A DNA stretch of 64,000 nucleotides from Paenibacillus glycinis (GCF_009909185.1 NZ_JAAAMV010000028.1:1-64000); one strand, 5' to 3'; positions 7,902-16,792 are shown, counted from the stretch's first letter. Notes: a model not told the origin generated them from the letters alone. Translations and numbers: made by a program.

Positions 7902-8007
7902 CCCAACTGCCCCCGCTCGACAATCTCGCAATCTATAAGCTATGAAGCATTTTCCTCCCAAGGTATAATAAGGGCACTAGGTCCTAATGCACGCAGGAGG
8001 GTTCCGC

Positions 8008-11000
8008 TTGGGTAAATATTCGCTCCGGACGAAAGTGCTTGTCCTCATTCTCTTCGTGACCGCCGGCGTGCTGTCGATCGTCGGCTACGGCAATTATTCG
8101 GCTGCCAGACGCACCGTCATGGAAGCGCTCGTCGACAAGGCGGGCACGAACGTGCAGAATACGGCCAGTAACCTCGCATCCTGGATCGACACCCGGCGCG
8201 CCGAGGTGGAGGTCATGAGCCGCACCGATCAGGTGCGGTTCGGTTCTGCCCGCGATCGCCTGGACTACTTCCGCAACGAAATCGACCGTTCCGCCTCTCC
8301 GTTCAAGTCGCTCGGATTCGCCGATCCGACCGGGCGGACGGAGCTGAGCGGCGGCGACGTCATCGAGATCGGGGACGAGGACTCTTTTCCCGCGGCCATC
8401 AAAGGAAAAGTCGTCGTGACCGATCCGTTCGCCAGCAGGCTGGACGGCACGCCGATCGTCGCCATTCAGGTGCCCGTCTACGACGAAAGAAACATGATCG
8501 CCGGCTTGGTCGATGCCTCCATTTCCACCGAACAGGTATTCCGGGAGCAGCTTCGCGTCCGGATCGGAAAATCCGACAGAGCCTTCGTATTTAACGACGA
8601 AGCCCGCATCATCCAAGCGCCGCAAGGCGGCGGTCCGCTCGCGGTTTCCGCCCTCATTACTTCTCCGGAGCTGCCTTTCCAAAGGGCCGCGAAGGACATG
8701 CTGGAGAAAACCTACGGCGTCGCCGAGCTCCACGGAAAATCCGGAAGCTCCATGCTGTTCTACGCCGCGGTGGAAGGCACCAATTGGCATATCGCCCTCA
8801 ACGTGCCGATGCGGGAGATCGAAGCGCCGCTGACGGCGATCAAATGGCGGTCCATTATTTCCATCGCCGTCGCCGAAGCCGTTCTGACCATCCTCTTCTT
8901 CTTGTTCTCCTATCAAATCATTCGTCGCATCAAACGGATTCTGACCGTCACGGAAGCGGCCGCGGGCGGCCGCTTCGACGTCAGCGACGTCCGGGACGAG
9001 GGCGGGGACGAGCTTTCCCTGCTGTCCAAGTCCGTCAACCAGATGAAGGTGCATCTCAGCGGCATGTTCAGCCAGATGGACGCCATGATCAATCAGAACC
9101 AATTCGCCTTCATCGTGCTCGACAACAATTACCGCGTGACGTATTTCAGCAAAGCCGCGGAACAGATGCTCGGCTACGCGGCGGAGGAGGTCCTTCGCAA
9201 GGCGACGCCGCTCGACTTCATCGACCCGCAGGACATCGCCATGGAAGCGGAACGCCTGAGCGGCAGGTACGGCAGGCCCGTGCCGGCGGATCTGACGGTA
9301 TTCGAGCTGCTGCGCCGCGACCAGTTCTCTTACGAACGGGAATGGCATTACGTCCGCAAGGACGGGACGCGCTTCCCGGTCGCGCACAGCTCGAACGGCA
9401 TGCTGAACCGGGAAGGCCGCTTCATCGGCGTCGCGGGCATCGCGCGGGACATCACGAAGCAGAAGCAGGCCGAGAAGGCGCGCAACCAGCAGCTCAAGGT
9501 GATGGGCGCCGCCAAGGATCTGATCGCCACGTTCGACGACCAGGGGCAGCTGCTCTACATCAACGAAGCGGGCAGGTCGATGCTCGGCATCCAGTCGCCG
9601 AACATGAACGTGGACGAGGTGCCGAAGCGCACGGTCGCGGAGCTGCTCGACGGCATCGAGGACGCAAGGACGCTCGGCTACCGGGAGAACGAGGCGCTGC
9701 TCCGCACGCTGCAGGGCGAATTCTTTCCCGTTTCCAAAATCCTGGTCGCCCACCGCGACGACGATTCCGGGGAGATCTTCTACTCCTGCATCGCGCGCGA
9801 CATCTCCGAAGCGAAGCGCGTGCAGTTCGAGCTGGAGCATGCCAAGCGAGAGGCGGAGAGCGCGAACGTCGCGAAGAGCCACTTCCTGGCGCAGATCAGC
9901 CACGAGATCCGCACGCCGCTCGCCGGCATCATCGGCCTGACGGGGCTGATGCAGAAGACGGAGCTGACTTCGCTGCAGCTGGATTACTTGCACAAGACGC
10001 GCGATTCCTCCCAGGCGCTGCTCGCGATCATCAACGACATCCTGGATTTCTCCAAAGTCGAGGCAGGCCGCATCGAGCTGAACGAAATGCCGTTCGACCC
10101 GTACAGCCTCATCCAGAAGCTGACGGAGATGCTCAGCGTGTTCGTCGGCGGCAAGGAACGGTTCCAGTTCATCGCCGAGACGCCGCGGCTGCTCCCGGAG
10201 CTCCTGATCGGCGATTGGCTGCGCATCGAGCAGATCTTGCTGAACCTCTGCATCAACGCCATCAAATTCACGGAGCACGGCTACGTCCGGTTGCGGCTGC
10301 AGCTGCTCGAGGGCGGGGATCCGGGCGGCGGCCGCGCGCGCATCGCGTTCAGCGTGGAGGATACGGGCATCGGCATGACGGAGGATCAGCTGGGCAAGCT
10401 CTTCAAGCCGTTCATGCAGGCCAACGCGGAGACGAACCGCAAGTACGGCGGAACGGGCCTCGGCCTCGTCATCGTCAAGCGGCTGGTCGAGCTGATGGGC
10501 GGCTCCATCCAGGTCGCGAGCGAGATCGGCAAGGGCAGCCAGTTCTCGTTTACGCTGGATATGGCCGTCGCCGCGCCGCCGCTCGCGGACCGGTTCGTGA
10601 TTCAAGCCGGGAGCGATTGCTCCGTATGGGTAGTGGAAGACCACCCGCTGATGAGCGAGCGCCTGAGCGCCGTCATCGAGGACACCGGGCTCATGCCGAT
10701 TCCGCTGCAGTCCTGGAAATTCGCCCACGAGCGGCTGGTCCGCTCCGGCATCGGCGTCCGGCCGTTCGCGATCCTGCTCGATTTCGAGATGCCGGACATG
10801 TACGCCGAGGAAACCTGGCATGCCATGCACGCAACGGCGCTCGAAGCGGGGGTCAAGACGGTCGCGCTCACGACCGCCTACGGCCGGGAGGAGCTGCTGA
10901 AGCTGCCGCCGGAGAAGCGGCCGGACGCGATTCTCGTCAAGCCCGTCACGCGCGTCAGCATGTTCAAGGCGCTGCTGACGCTGTTCGACCGGACGGACCG

Positions 11001-11898
11001 GGAGGCGGCGATCGGCGCGGAAGAAGCGGCGGCCGCCTCCGCGATGCCGGAGCGGCTGACCGGCACGATTTTGCTGGCGGAGGATAATTACGTCAACCAA
11101 GTGGTGGCCGTCGAGCAGCTGCGCGAGCTGGACTACATGGTCGATGTCGCGGAGACCGGGACCGAGGTGCTGCGCATGCTGACGGAGAAGCGCTACGACC
11201 TCATCCTGATGGATATCCACATGCCGGACATGGACGGCGACGAGGCGGCCCGCATCATCCGCCAGGATTCCAAGTACGACCGGATGCCGATCGTCGCGCT
11301 GACCGCGAACATCATGCAGGAAGACCATGACCGTTACATGCAGCTTGGCATGAACGACGTGCTGACGAAGCCGGTGGATCCCGGCACGCTGGCGAAGGCC
11401 ATGGCCAAATGGCTGCGTTACGGCAAGGAGCTGCGCGTCGACGCGACCAAGGCCAAGCCGAAGGAACGGGAGGCGCCGAGCGCCGTGTACGTGCCGGTAT
11501 CGCCGGCGGACGACGGCTGGCTGGACCGCGGCGTGCCCGGTTTGCGGCTGGACGAGGCGCTGCAGCGGGTGAACGGCAAGCGCGAGATATTGACGCATAT
11601 GCTGAAGCTATTCGTAAGGGATTACCGGCATTTCGACGCACGCTTCGAGGAGACGCTGCTGGACGGCGATTATGCCGGCGCCCGGCGGATGGCGCATACG
11701 CTGAAGGGCGTTGCCGGCAACCTGTCCGCCGCCGAACTGTCCCGGGCCGCGCAGGAGCTGGAGCAGCTGTTGAAGGCGCCCGGCGATGCGCCGTCCGAGG
11801 CGGAGATCGCCGCGGCGGCGGCCGAAGTGAGCGCGGCGCTGCGGGGGCTGCTTCGCGAATTGGAGAAGGGAATGCCGGATTTCGACAGCGCAACCTAA
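8008..11898 (+). CDS. Hybrid sensor histidine kinase with HPt
   Basis: This 1296-residue membrane kinase has TM1 (residues 9-27), an extracellular dCache-like sensor (about 30-280), TM2 (281-305), HAMP (306-360) and two PAS domains (about 354-486 and 495-607). HisKA follows with the phospho-His in QISHEIRTPLAG (His632), then HATPase_c with N-box INAIKF (748), DTGIGM (786) and GTGLGL (817). Two receiver domains follow (Asp in LLDFEMPDM near 924; LILMDIHMPDMDG Asp1069), then an HPt with AHTLKG (His1230). The start is TTG 8008 because AGGAGGG is 6-7 nt before it; an ATG at 7987 lies upstream of that site. The complete internal relay implies a separate final output regulator, perhaps the next gene. 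The signal is unknown. Confidence 0.93.
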   Translation: MGKYSLRTKVLVLILFVTAGVLSIVGYGNYSAARRTVMEALVDKAGTNVQNTASNLASWIDTRRAEVEVMSRTDQVRFGSARDRLDYFRNEIDRSASPFKSLGFADPTGRTELSGGDVIEIGDEDSFPAAIKGKVVVTDPFASRLDGTPIVAIQVPVYDERNMIAGLVDASISTEQVFREQLRVRIGKSDRAFVFNDEARIIQAPQGGGPLAVSALITSPELPFQRAAKDMLEKTYGVAELHGKSGSSMLFYAAVEGTNWHIALNVPMREIEAPLTAIKWRSIISIAVAEAVLTILFFLFSYQIIRRIKRILTVTEAAAGGRFDVSDVRDEGGDELSLLSKSVNQMKVHLSGMFSQMDAMINQNQFAFIVLDNNYRVTYFSKAAEQMLGYAAEEVLRKATPLDFIDPQDIAMEAERLSGRYGRPVPADLTVFELLRRDQFSYEREWHYVRKDGTRFPVAHSSNGMLNREGRFIGVAGIARDITKQKQAEKARNQQLKVMGAAKDLIATFDDQGQLLYINEAGRSMLGIQSPNMNVDEVPKRTVAELLDGIEDARTLGYRENEALLRTLQGEFFPVSKILVAHRDDDSGEIFYSCIARDISEAKRVQFELEHAKREAESANVAKSHFLAQISHEIRTPLAGIIGLTGLMQKTELTSLQLDYLHKTRDSSQALLAIINDILDFSKVEAGRIELNEMPFDPYSLIQKLTEMLSVFVGGKERFQFIAETPRLLPELLIGDWLRIEQILLNLCINAIKFTEHGYVRLRLQLLEGGDPGGGRARIAFSVEDTGIGMTEDQLGKLFKPFMQANAETNRKYGGTGLGLVIVKRLVELMGGSIQVASEIGKGSQFSFTLDMAVAAPPLADRFVIQAGSDCSVWVVEDHPLMSERLSAVIEDTGLMPIPLQSWKFAHERLVRSGIGVRPFAILLDFEMPDMYAEETWHAMHATALEAGVKTVALTTAYGREELLKLPPEKRPDAILVKPVTRVSMFKALLTLFDRTDREAAIGAEEAAAASAMPERLTGTILLAEDNYVNQVVAVEQLRELDYMVDVAETGTEVLRMLTEKRYDLILMDIHMPDMDGDEAARIIRQDSKYDRMPIVALTANIMQEDHDRYMQLGMNDVLTKPVDPGTLAKAMAKWLRYGKELRVDATKAKPKEREAPSAVYVPVSPADDGWLDRGVPGLRLDEALQRVNGKREILTHMLKLFVRDYRHFDARFEETLLDGDYAGARRMAHTLKGVAGNLSAAELSRAAQELEQLLKAPGDAPSEAEIAAAAAEVSAALRGLLRELEKGMPDFDSAT

Positions 11899-11911
11899 CA
11901 ATTTTCTAACA
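11895..11911 (+). promoter_or_regulatory. Direct repeat CTAACA x2, 11-bp period
   Basis: CTAACA occurs at 11895-11900 and 11906-11911, exactly 11 bp apart, directly upstream of the -35 of the response-regulator gene. This spacing is typical of tandem half-sites for OmpR/PhoB-family regulators, and the hexamer resembles the B. subtilis PhoP half-site TT(A/C/T)ACA. Autoregulation is an inference. Matching pairs occur at 12742-12758 (CTAATA/CTAACA) and 14817-14833 (CTTACC/CTAACA). Confidence 0.5.
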
Positions 11912-11916
11912 ATCTA

Positions 11917-11945
11917 TTGTTGGGTTGATCTTCCTATTGTATATT
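11917..11945 (+). promoter_or_regulatory. Promoter of the response-regulator gene
   Basis: TTGTTG (11917-11922), a 17-bp spacer and TATATT (11940-11945) give an 80-nt leader before ATG 12026. The promoter lies immediately after the CTAACA direct repeats. Confidence 0.65.
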
Positions 11946-12025
11946 AATAGTAAGAAAGCGCGCCTGATTGTACGGCTCCGCGGTTGGTGTCGAAATCGAC
12001 GAATCCCTTCACGAGGTGAAGTATC

Positions 12026-12745
12026 ATGTATAAGCTCTTGGTGATCGAAGATGATGTTATGATGAGCGATATGCTGTCCATGTACATGTCTGGCGAGGGC
12101 TACGAGATCAAACAGGCAGAGAATGGCGAGCAGGGACTGAAACTTCTCGAGCAGTTCGTGCCGGATGTCGTATTGCTGGATCTCATGCTCCCGGATTGGG
12201 ACGGAACCGAACTTTGCATTCGGATGCGCCAGCATTCCACCGTGCCGATCATGATCGTTTCCATGAAATCCGAAGTATCCGAGCGCGTGCAGGCGCTGCG
12301 CGCAGGCGCCGACGATTATTTATGCAAGCCGTTCAGCATGCACGAGTTAAGCGCCCGCGTCGAAGCGCTCATCCGAAGAGCCCGCCTCATGCAGCCGAAC
12401 GCGGCCGGAGGTCAGCAGGAGGAAGCCGGGCAGGCATCCGAGAAGGAGATCAAGCTGGATTCCGAGCGCCGGCTGCTGCTCGTCCGCGGCACCTTCGTCG
12501 AGACGACGTTCTCCGAATTCGAGATCATGAAGCTGTTCCTCACGCATCCGGGCAAAGTGTTCAGCCGCGAGGATCTGATCAACGCGATCAGAGGCTTCGA
12601 TTCGTTCGTCACGGATCGCGCCATCGACGTGCATATCGTCAATCTCCGCCGAAAGGTGGAGAAGAATCCGAAGGAACCGCACTATATTCGCACGGTATGG
12701 GGCGTCGGCTACAAATACGTCACGGAAGTCGAAGCAACGCGCTAA
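12026..12745 (+). CDS. OmpR/PhoB-family response regulator
   Basis: This 239-residue protein has a receiver domain (residues 1-118) with acidic pocket EDD, phospho-acceptor Asp in LLDLMLP (about 52), the switch region around MIVSMKS, and Lys in CKPF. A winged-helix DNA-binding domain covers about 140-235 (FSEFEIMKLFLTHPGKVFSR, DVHIVNLRRKVE, IRTVWGVGYK). GAGGTGA precedes ATG. No kinase gene overlaps it; it lies between the hybrid kinase and the EAL gene, so partnership with the hybrid kinase is possible but unproven. CTAACA direct repeats flank the gene on both sides and could be its own binding sites. Confidence 0.95.
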   Translation: MYKLLVIEDDVMMSDMLSMYMSGEGYEIKQAENGEQGLKLLEQFVPDVVLLDLMLPDWDGTELCIRMRQHSTVPIMIVSMKSEVSERVQALRAGADDYLCKPFSMHELSARVEALIRRARLMQPNAAGGQQEEAGQASEKEIKLDSERRLLLVRGTFVETTFSEFEIMKLFLTHPGKVFSREDLINAIRGFDSFVTDRAIDVHIVNLRRKVEKNPKEPHYIRTVWGVGYKYVTEVEATR

Positions 12746-12761
12746 TACTTTCCTAACAGTT

Positions 12762-12802
12762 CCTTGCCGCAAGTTCGACCTTGCGGCAAGGGGCTTTTTT
12801 TT
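12762..12802 (+). terminator. Strong terminator after the response regulator
   Basis: A perfect 12-bp stem (CCTTGCCGCAAG / CTTGCGGCAAGG) is followed by GGGC and eight T residues. It isolates the regulator gene from the downstream EAL gene. Confidence 0.95.
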
Positions 12803-12904
12803 GTTCTCTGCCGGTCCGAACCTCCCCGACGACTGCGAAAATTGGAAAATCTAACATGGCGCTCATACATCTCTGCTTCTTTCCTAATAGTTTTGTGTGA
12901 GAAT

Positions 12905-12934
12905 TTGCCTATTGTACAGCTCGGACATTATAGG
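12905..12934 (+). promoter_or_regulatory. Candidate promoter of the GGDEF-EAL gene
   Basis: TTGCCT (12905-12910), an 18-bp spacer and TATAGG (12929-12934) give a weak match. CTAACA at 12851 and CTAATA at 12884, 33 bp apart, lie just upstream, again in multiples of 11. Confidence 0.35.
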
Positions 12935-12959
12935 ACCAAAGGCGGTGTGGAAAACGGCA

Positions 12960-14360
12960 ATGAAAGAGACGGAGTGCGATGCAGCGGACAACTTCCCGCG
13001 AACGGGAACGGTACCTCTTGCGGAAGTCGTGGACGCGTTGACGGGGCTGCCGGGGCGGAAAGCGGCGTTCGCGATGCTGGCGAGGGCCGCCATGCTGGCG
13101 AAACGGACGGGGAAGAACGTACTGGCGGCGCTGGTCGACGTAGACCGCTTCTATATCATCAACGAGACGCGGGGGACGGCGTTCGGCGACGAGACGCTGC
13201 GTCAAATCGCGCGCAGGCTCGGCATGCTGGAGCCGTGGTCCAATCACGCCCATCGGCTCGGCGGCAACACGTTCCTGTTGTTCCGGCTCGTCGGCCATGA
13301 AACGGAGATGCGGGAAGCGGACGCGATGATCCGGGAGCTGAAGCATGCGGTCGAGGATGTGCTGACCGTGCGCGGCCAATCATTGTATCCGTTCTGCAGC
13401 ATCGGCGTCAGCCGGTATCCCTGCGACGGCGATACGGCCGAGCTGATCGTGCGGCACGCCGATACGGCGCTCCGGCAGGCGAAGGCCGCCGGAGGCAACC
13501 GGATCGCGTCGTACGCGGAGGACGGCATGGCGCATGTCCACAGGACCGAGGAGCTGCGCAGCGCGCTAAGGCATGCATTGTCCGCGAACGCGCTTTCGCT
13601 GCGGTACCAACCGCTCTACGAGTCTTCGGGAGCGCTTAGGGGCTTCGAGGCGCTGCTCCGCTGGCGACACCCCAAGCTCGGGGATATCTCCCCGGCGGAG
13701 TTCGTCCCGCTTGCGGAGCAAAGCGGCCAGATCGTCGAGATCGGCGAATGGGTGCTGGGCGAGGCCTGCCGGATGCTGAACCGGGCGGAGGCGAAAGGTC
13801 TTCGCCAGCTCGTCATGTCCGTCAATCTTTCGCCGCTGCAGCTCCGCGCGCCGGGGTTCGTGGAGTCGCTGCAGCATATCCTTGACCGGACGGGCACGAG
13901 ACCGGAGTCCCTGGAGCTGGAAATCACGGAAAGCATGATGATCGACGCCGACGACAGCATGAATACGGTGCTGTACCGGCTCCGCGGCATGGGCATCCGG
14001 ATCGCGCTCGACGATTTCGGCGTCGGATACGCCTCGCTCACGTATTTGCGCAAGCTTCCGCTGCATACGCTCAAGCTCGACCGCTCGTTCATCCGCCACA
14101 TCGGCGAGCAGAGCGCGGAGCATGTCATCGTGCGCGCGATGATCTCGCTCGTGCATCAATTGGGGTTCGAGGTCGTGGCCGAGGGCGTGGAGACCGAGGA
14201 TCAATTCCGGCTGCTGCGGGAATGGGGCTGCAACTTCTATCAAGGCTATCTCCTGGCGGGGCCGCTCGAAGAAGAGGCGGTCGGCGCGCATCTGCTGAAG
14301 CATGCCTGCCGCGTGTTCCGCGCGCCTTGCGACGAGCGGGTCGCGGTTCTGCAGCATTGA
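12960..14360 (+). CDS. Degenerate GGDEF / intact EAL protein
   Basis: This 466-residue soluble protein has an N-terminal GGDEF-type domain (about 25-190) whose signature reads GGNTF (residues 101-105), so diguanylate cyclase activity is unlikely. The C-terminal EAL domain (about 205-450) keeps EALLRWRHP (Glu230), SVNLSP, LEITES, LDDFGVGYASL, KLDRSFI and EGVET, consistent with active c-di-GMP phosphodiesterase. The start is uncertain: ATG 12960 has only GGA at 9 nt; GTG 12945 and GTG 12897 are in-frame alternatives, the last lying upstream of the proposed promoter. No membrane segment is present. It may bind GTP as an allosteric signal, as other degenerate GGDEF-EAL proteins do. Confidence 0.88.
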   Translation: MKETECDAADNFPRTGTVPLAEVVDALTGLPGRKAAFAMLARAAMLAKRTGKNVLAALVDVDRFYIINETRGTAFGDETLRQIARRLGMLEPWSNHAHRLGGNTFLLFRLVGHETEMREADAMIRELKHAVEDVLTVRGQSLYPFCSIGVSRYPCDGDTAELIVRHADTALRQAKAAGGNRIASYAEDGMAHVHRTEELRSALRHALSANALSLRYQPLYESSGALRGFEALLRWRHPKLGDISPAEFVPLAEQSGQIVEIGEWVLGEACRMLNRAEAKGLRQLVMSVNLSPLQLRAPGFVESLQHILDRTGTRPESLELEITESMMIDADDSMNTVLYRLRGMGIRIALDDFGVGYASLTYLRKLPLHTLKLDRSFIRHIGEQSAEHVIVRAMISLVHQLGFEVVAEGVETEDQFRLLREWGCNFYQGYLLAGPLEEEAVGAHLLKHACRVFRAPCDERVAVLQH

Positions 14361-14398
14361 CCAGAACGGCGCCCCAATAGCGCGTACGAAACGAAAGA

Positions 14399-14468
14399 AA
14401 GGCAGTCCGCGCGCATGCGGGCCGCGGCCGACGGGCCGGGTCCGCTATGCGAGAGGGGCTGCCTTTTT
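14399..14468 (+). terminator. Terminator after the EAL gene
   Basis: Outer arms AAGGCAG and CTGCCTT close a large GC-rich stem and are followed by TTTTT. Confidence 0.7.
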
Positions 14469-14506
14469 GAACGAAATAGGGCGGGATTTCGTCGCTGCGC
14501 GTTTGC

Positions 14507-14725
14507 TCAGCACACTTCCAGGTAAAGCTTGGTACCATCGCTGTATTGGAGGATCGCCACGTCGCGGATCATTTCGACGGACTTGATTCGCTTCCATTTC
14601 TTGCGGAAATCAAAGTTGTATTCCATTTCCTGCAATTTATTTTGCAGCAGCTCCATGTACGAAAGCTGCTCGGATGGGTAGTGTACCGGGACCGAACGAT
14701 TTTTGAAGGTTATGACTTTGGTCAT
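14507..14725 (-). CDS. Hypothetical 72-residue protein
   Basis: This small soluble protein begins MTKVITFKNRSV and is rich in Lys, Glu and aromatic residues (YMELLQNKLQEMEYNF, RKKWKRIKSVEMI, VAILQYSDGTKLYLEV). It looks like a mixed alpha/beta fold, possibly a small barrel at its C-terminus. No membrane segment, signal peptide or cysteine cluster is visible. GGAGGTG lies 8 nt before ATG, so it is very probably expressed. It is transcribed alone, convergent with the EAL gene. I do not recognise the family. Confidence 0.75.
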   Translation of the reverse strand: MTKVITFKNRSVPVHYPSEQLSYMELLQNKLQEMEYNFDFRKKWKRIKSVEMIRDVAILQYSDGTKLYLEVC

Positions 14726-14816
14726 GTGTTGTGCACCTCCGTTTCTTTAATACTGCCATTGTACAGGGCGAATCTTAGTCCCTTATAAAATGAACATGAG
14801 CCGGTTGTTTGATTTG

Positions 14817-14845
14817 CTTACCCTTTTCTAACAAGTTAGAAAAGG
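14817..14845. promoter_or_regulatory. 11-bp repeat pair overlapping a 24-bp dyad
   Basis: CTTACC (14817-14822) and CTAACA (14828-14833) are 11 bp apart. The second half-site also sits in a perfect inverted repeat with arms CCTTTTCTAAC (14822-14832) and GTTAGAAAAGG (14835-14845) around two A residues. A 2-nt loop is too tight for an RNA hairpin, so a protein operator is more likely. It lies between the 72-residue gene and the LytS-like kinase. Confidence 0.5.
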
Positions 14846-15012
14846 CGGATTGGCTTGCGCTCGAAGCCGAAGCGTTGAATGCAGCATTCCGTAAGGACCG
14901 GGCCGCGGCGTAGTGGTATTATGCGCCCGATGGCGGAGGAATTATCCGCCAGTGCTTCAAATCGTGCGAGGGCGGGTAATGACCCGGAGATGATGTGCGG
15001 GAGGATTAAGAG

Positions 15013-16572
15013 TTGACCTTTGCATTCGCGAAAGCGTTATTCGCTAATATCAGCTTGTTGATCGCGCTGGCGTATATGTTCGATCTGGGGTACCGCTACC
15101 TGTTTCAATATGCGTCGGAGCGCGTAAAATACGGCATTACCATCGCCGTCTTCATCCTCGGCGGATGGCTCGCGATGGCGTTCGGCCTCCGCGCGGACGG
15201 CCTGCTCGTGCTCGATTTGCGATTCCTGCCGGTCATAATCGCGGTCCTGGTCTTTCCGAATCCGCGCGCGATCGCGCTGATCGGCCTCGGCATCGGGCTC
15301 GGGCGGCTGTTCATGGGGTTCGACGAGACGTCGATCGGCGCCTGCGCGAACATGACCGTGCTCGGGCTGCTGGGCATGTGGCTCAGCGCTTGGCTGCGCG
15401 CGAAGCCGTGGCGCTTCCTGACGAAGAGCCTGATCGCCCTGACTTCCCTGAACGTGGTGTTCGCGCTGAACGCCACCGCGGTAGTGGCGCTGGCGCCGTC
15501 CATGAGCGTGCGTGAATTTTGGCTAAGCTTCGGCATCTATTCCTTTCCGCTGCGGCTGCTGCTCGGCGGGCTGCTGATCTTCATCATCCGCGACTTCCAG
15601 AAGGAGCAGCAGCGGGTGGACGAGCTTCGCAAGATGAACATGCTGCTGCGGCGGCAAACCCGCGAGCTGCGGATGGCCAAGCGCGACGTCGAGGAGAAGG
15701 CGCGCGAGCTGATGCTGGCGAACAAATACAAATCGGAGTTTCTCGCGAACATGTCGCATGAGCTGAAGACGCCGCTCAACAGCATCATCATGCTCTCGCA
15801 GCTGATGAAGGAGAGCGAGGAGGAGCGGGACGCGGTCAAGGAAGAAGTGCAGTACGCGGAGCTCATCAACGGCGCGGGCAACGAGCTGCTGCAGCTGATC
15901 AACGACATTCTCGATCTGTCCAAGGTGGAAGCCGGCAAAATGGATATCAGCATCGAGCCCCATTCGATCATAGAGCTCGTGCAGACGCTCTATCAGCAGT
16001 TTCTGCCGGTGGCGACGCAGAAGAACGTGGCGTTCGAGACGGAAATCTCCCCGCAGGTGCCGGAAGCGATCCATACGGACGCGCTCCGCATCAATCAGAT
16101 CCTGCGCAATCTGCTTGCCAATGCCTTCAAGTTCACGGACACGGGCAGCGTGCGCCTGATCGTCAAGGCGGAGGGCGGCGTGCCGATCGAGCCGTCCGCG
16201 CTGAAGAAGCGCAGGATACACAATTGGAATCCCGTCTCATGGGCTCGCCCGGCCGTACGGACGGTGGCGCCGCTCCGGGTATCTTTCTCGATCGTGGACA
16301 CGGGGATCGGCATCGAGCCGGAGAAGCAGGAGCTCATCTTCGAGGCTTTTCGGCAGGAGGACGGCTCGATCAGCCGCAAATACGGCGGCACGGGACTGGG
16401 ATTGTCCATCAGCCTGCAGCTGGCCCGTCTGCTCGGCGGATCGCTTTCGCTCGAGAGCCGCAAGGGCGAGGGAAGCAAATTTACCCTTCGCGTTCCGGTG
16501 TCGGCGCAGGCGGCCGGCGATGCCGCGAAGAGCGCGGAAGGCGGCCCGTTGCCGCATCGGCGGAAGCGCTGA
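15013..16572 (+). CDS. LytS-like membrane histidine kinase
   Basis: This 519-residue kinase has five or six transmembrane helices in residues 5-195, resembling the 5TMR-LYT sensor (PNPRAIALIGLGIGLGRLFMG and a GACANMTVLGLLGMWL helix). A coiled coil follows (about 200-238), then HisKA with NMSHELKTPLNS (His249) and HATPase_c with NLLANAFKF, DTGIGI and GTGLGLS. Unlike true LytS, the catalytic part is HisKA type, not LytTR-linked His_kinase. TTG 15013 is the start, 8 nt after GGGAGGA. No response regulator is adjacent; the OmpR-type gene at 12026 is the nearest candidate. The C-terminal tail is basic. Confidence 0.9.
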   Translation: MTFAFAKALFANISLLIALAYMFDLGYRYLFQYASERVKYGITIAVFILGGWLAMAFGLRADGLLVLDLRFLPVIIAVLVFPNPRAIALIGLGIGLGRLFMGFDETSIGACANMTVLGLLGMWLSAWLRAKPWRFLTKSLIALTSLNVVFALNATAVVALAPSMSVREFWLSFGIYSFPLRLLLGGLLIFIIRDFQKEQQRVDELRKMNMLLRRQTRELRMAKRDVEEKARELMLANKYKSEFLANMSHELKTPLNSIIMLSQLMKESEEERDAVKEEVQYAELINGAGNELLQLINDILDLSKVEAGKMDISIEPHSIIELVQTLYQQFLPVATQKNVAFETEISPQVPEAIHTDALRINQILRNLLANAFKFTDTGSVRLIVKAEGGVPIEPSALKKRRIHNWNPVSWARPAVRTVAPLRVSFSIVDTGIGIEPEKQELIFEAFRQEDGSISRKYGGTGLGLSISLQLARLLGGSLSLESRKGEGSKFTLRVPVSAQAAGDAAKSAEGGPLPHRRKR

Positions 16573-16603
16573 ACGATTTTTCCGGTTTTTTTCGACAAAA
16601 AGA

Positions 16604-16632
16604 TTGACTCCGCGCGGACAATGCAGTATATT
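16604..16632 (+). promoter_or_regulatory. Promoter of tRNA-Thr
   Basis: TTGACT (16604-16609), a 17-bp spacer and TATATT (16627-16632) form a strong sigma-A promoter 34 nt before the tRNA. Confidence 0.85.
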
Positions 16633-16666
16633 ATAAAAGTCGCCTCGGCGACACGAGGATAGACAA

Positions 16667-16741
16667 GCTGGTGTAGCTCAGGGGTAGAGCAACGCACTCG
16701 TAATGCGTAGGCCGGGGGTTCAATTCCCTTCACCAGCACCA
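16667..16741 (+). tRNA. tRNA-Thr (anticodon CGT)
   Basis: A 75-nt cloverleaf folds cleanly: acceptor GCTGGTG/CACCAGC, D-arm GCTC/GAGC, anticodon stem ACGCA/TGCGT with loop CTCGTAA, and T-arm GGGGG/CCCTT with loop TTCAATT. The anticodon CGT reads ACG (Thr). The 3' CCA is encoded. It has its own promoter and a hairpin terminator, so it is a single tRNA unit. Confidence 0.97.
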
Positions 16742-16756
16742 TTTACTCCAATAACG

Positions 16757-16792
16757 GCGCGGTTTCCGATAATTTCGGGGATCGCGCTTTTT
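16757..16792 (+). terminator. Terminator of tRNA-Thr
   Basis: The stem GCGCG-TTTCCGA pairs with TCGGGGA-CGCGC (T:G pairs and one mismatch) and is followed by TTTTT. Confidence 0.75.

Noticed and set aside
7984..11598. A 1204-codon open frame on the minus strand opposite the hybrid kinase
   Set aside because: Its product is a His/Arg/Val/Leu/Asp-rich sequence without domains, exactly antisense to a gene with seven clear domains. GC-rich codon use commonly creates such antisense frames.
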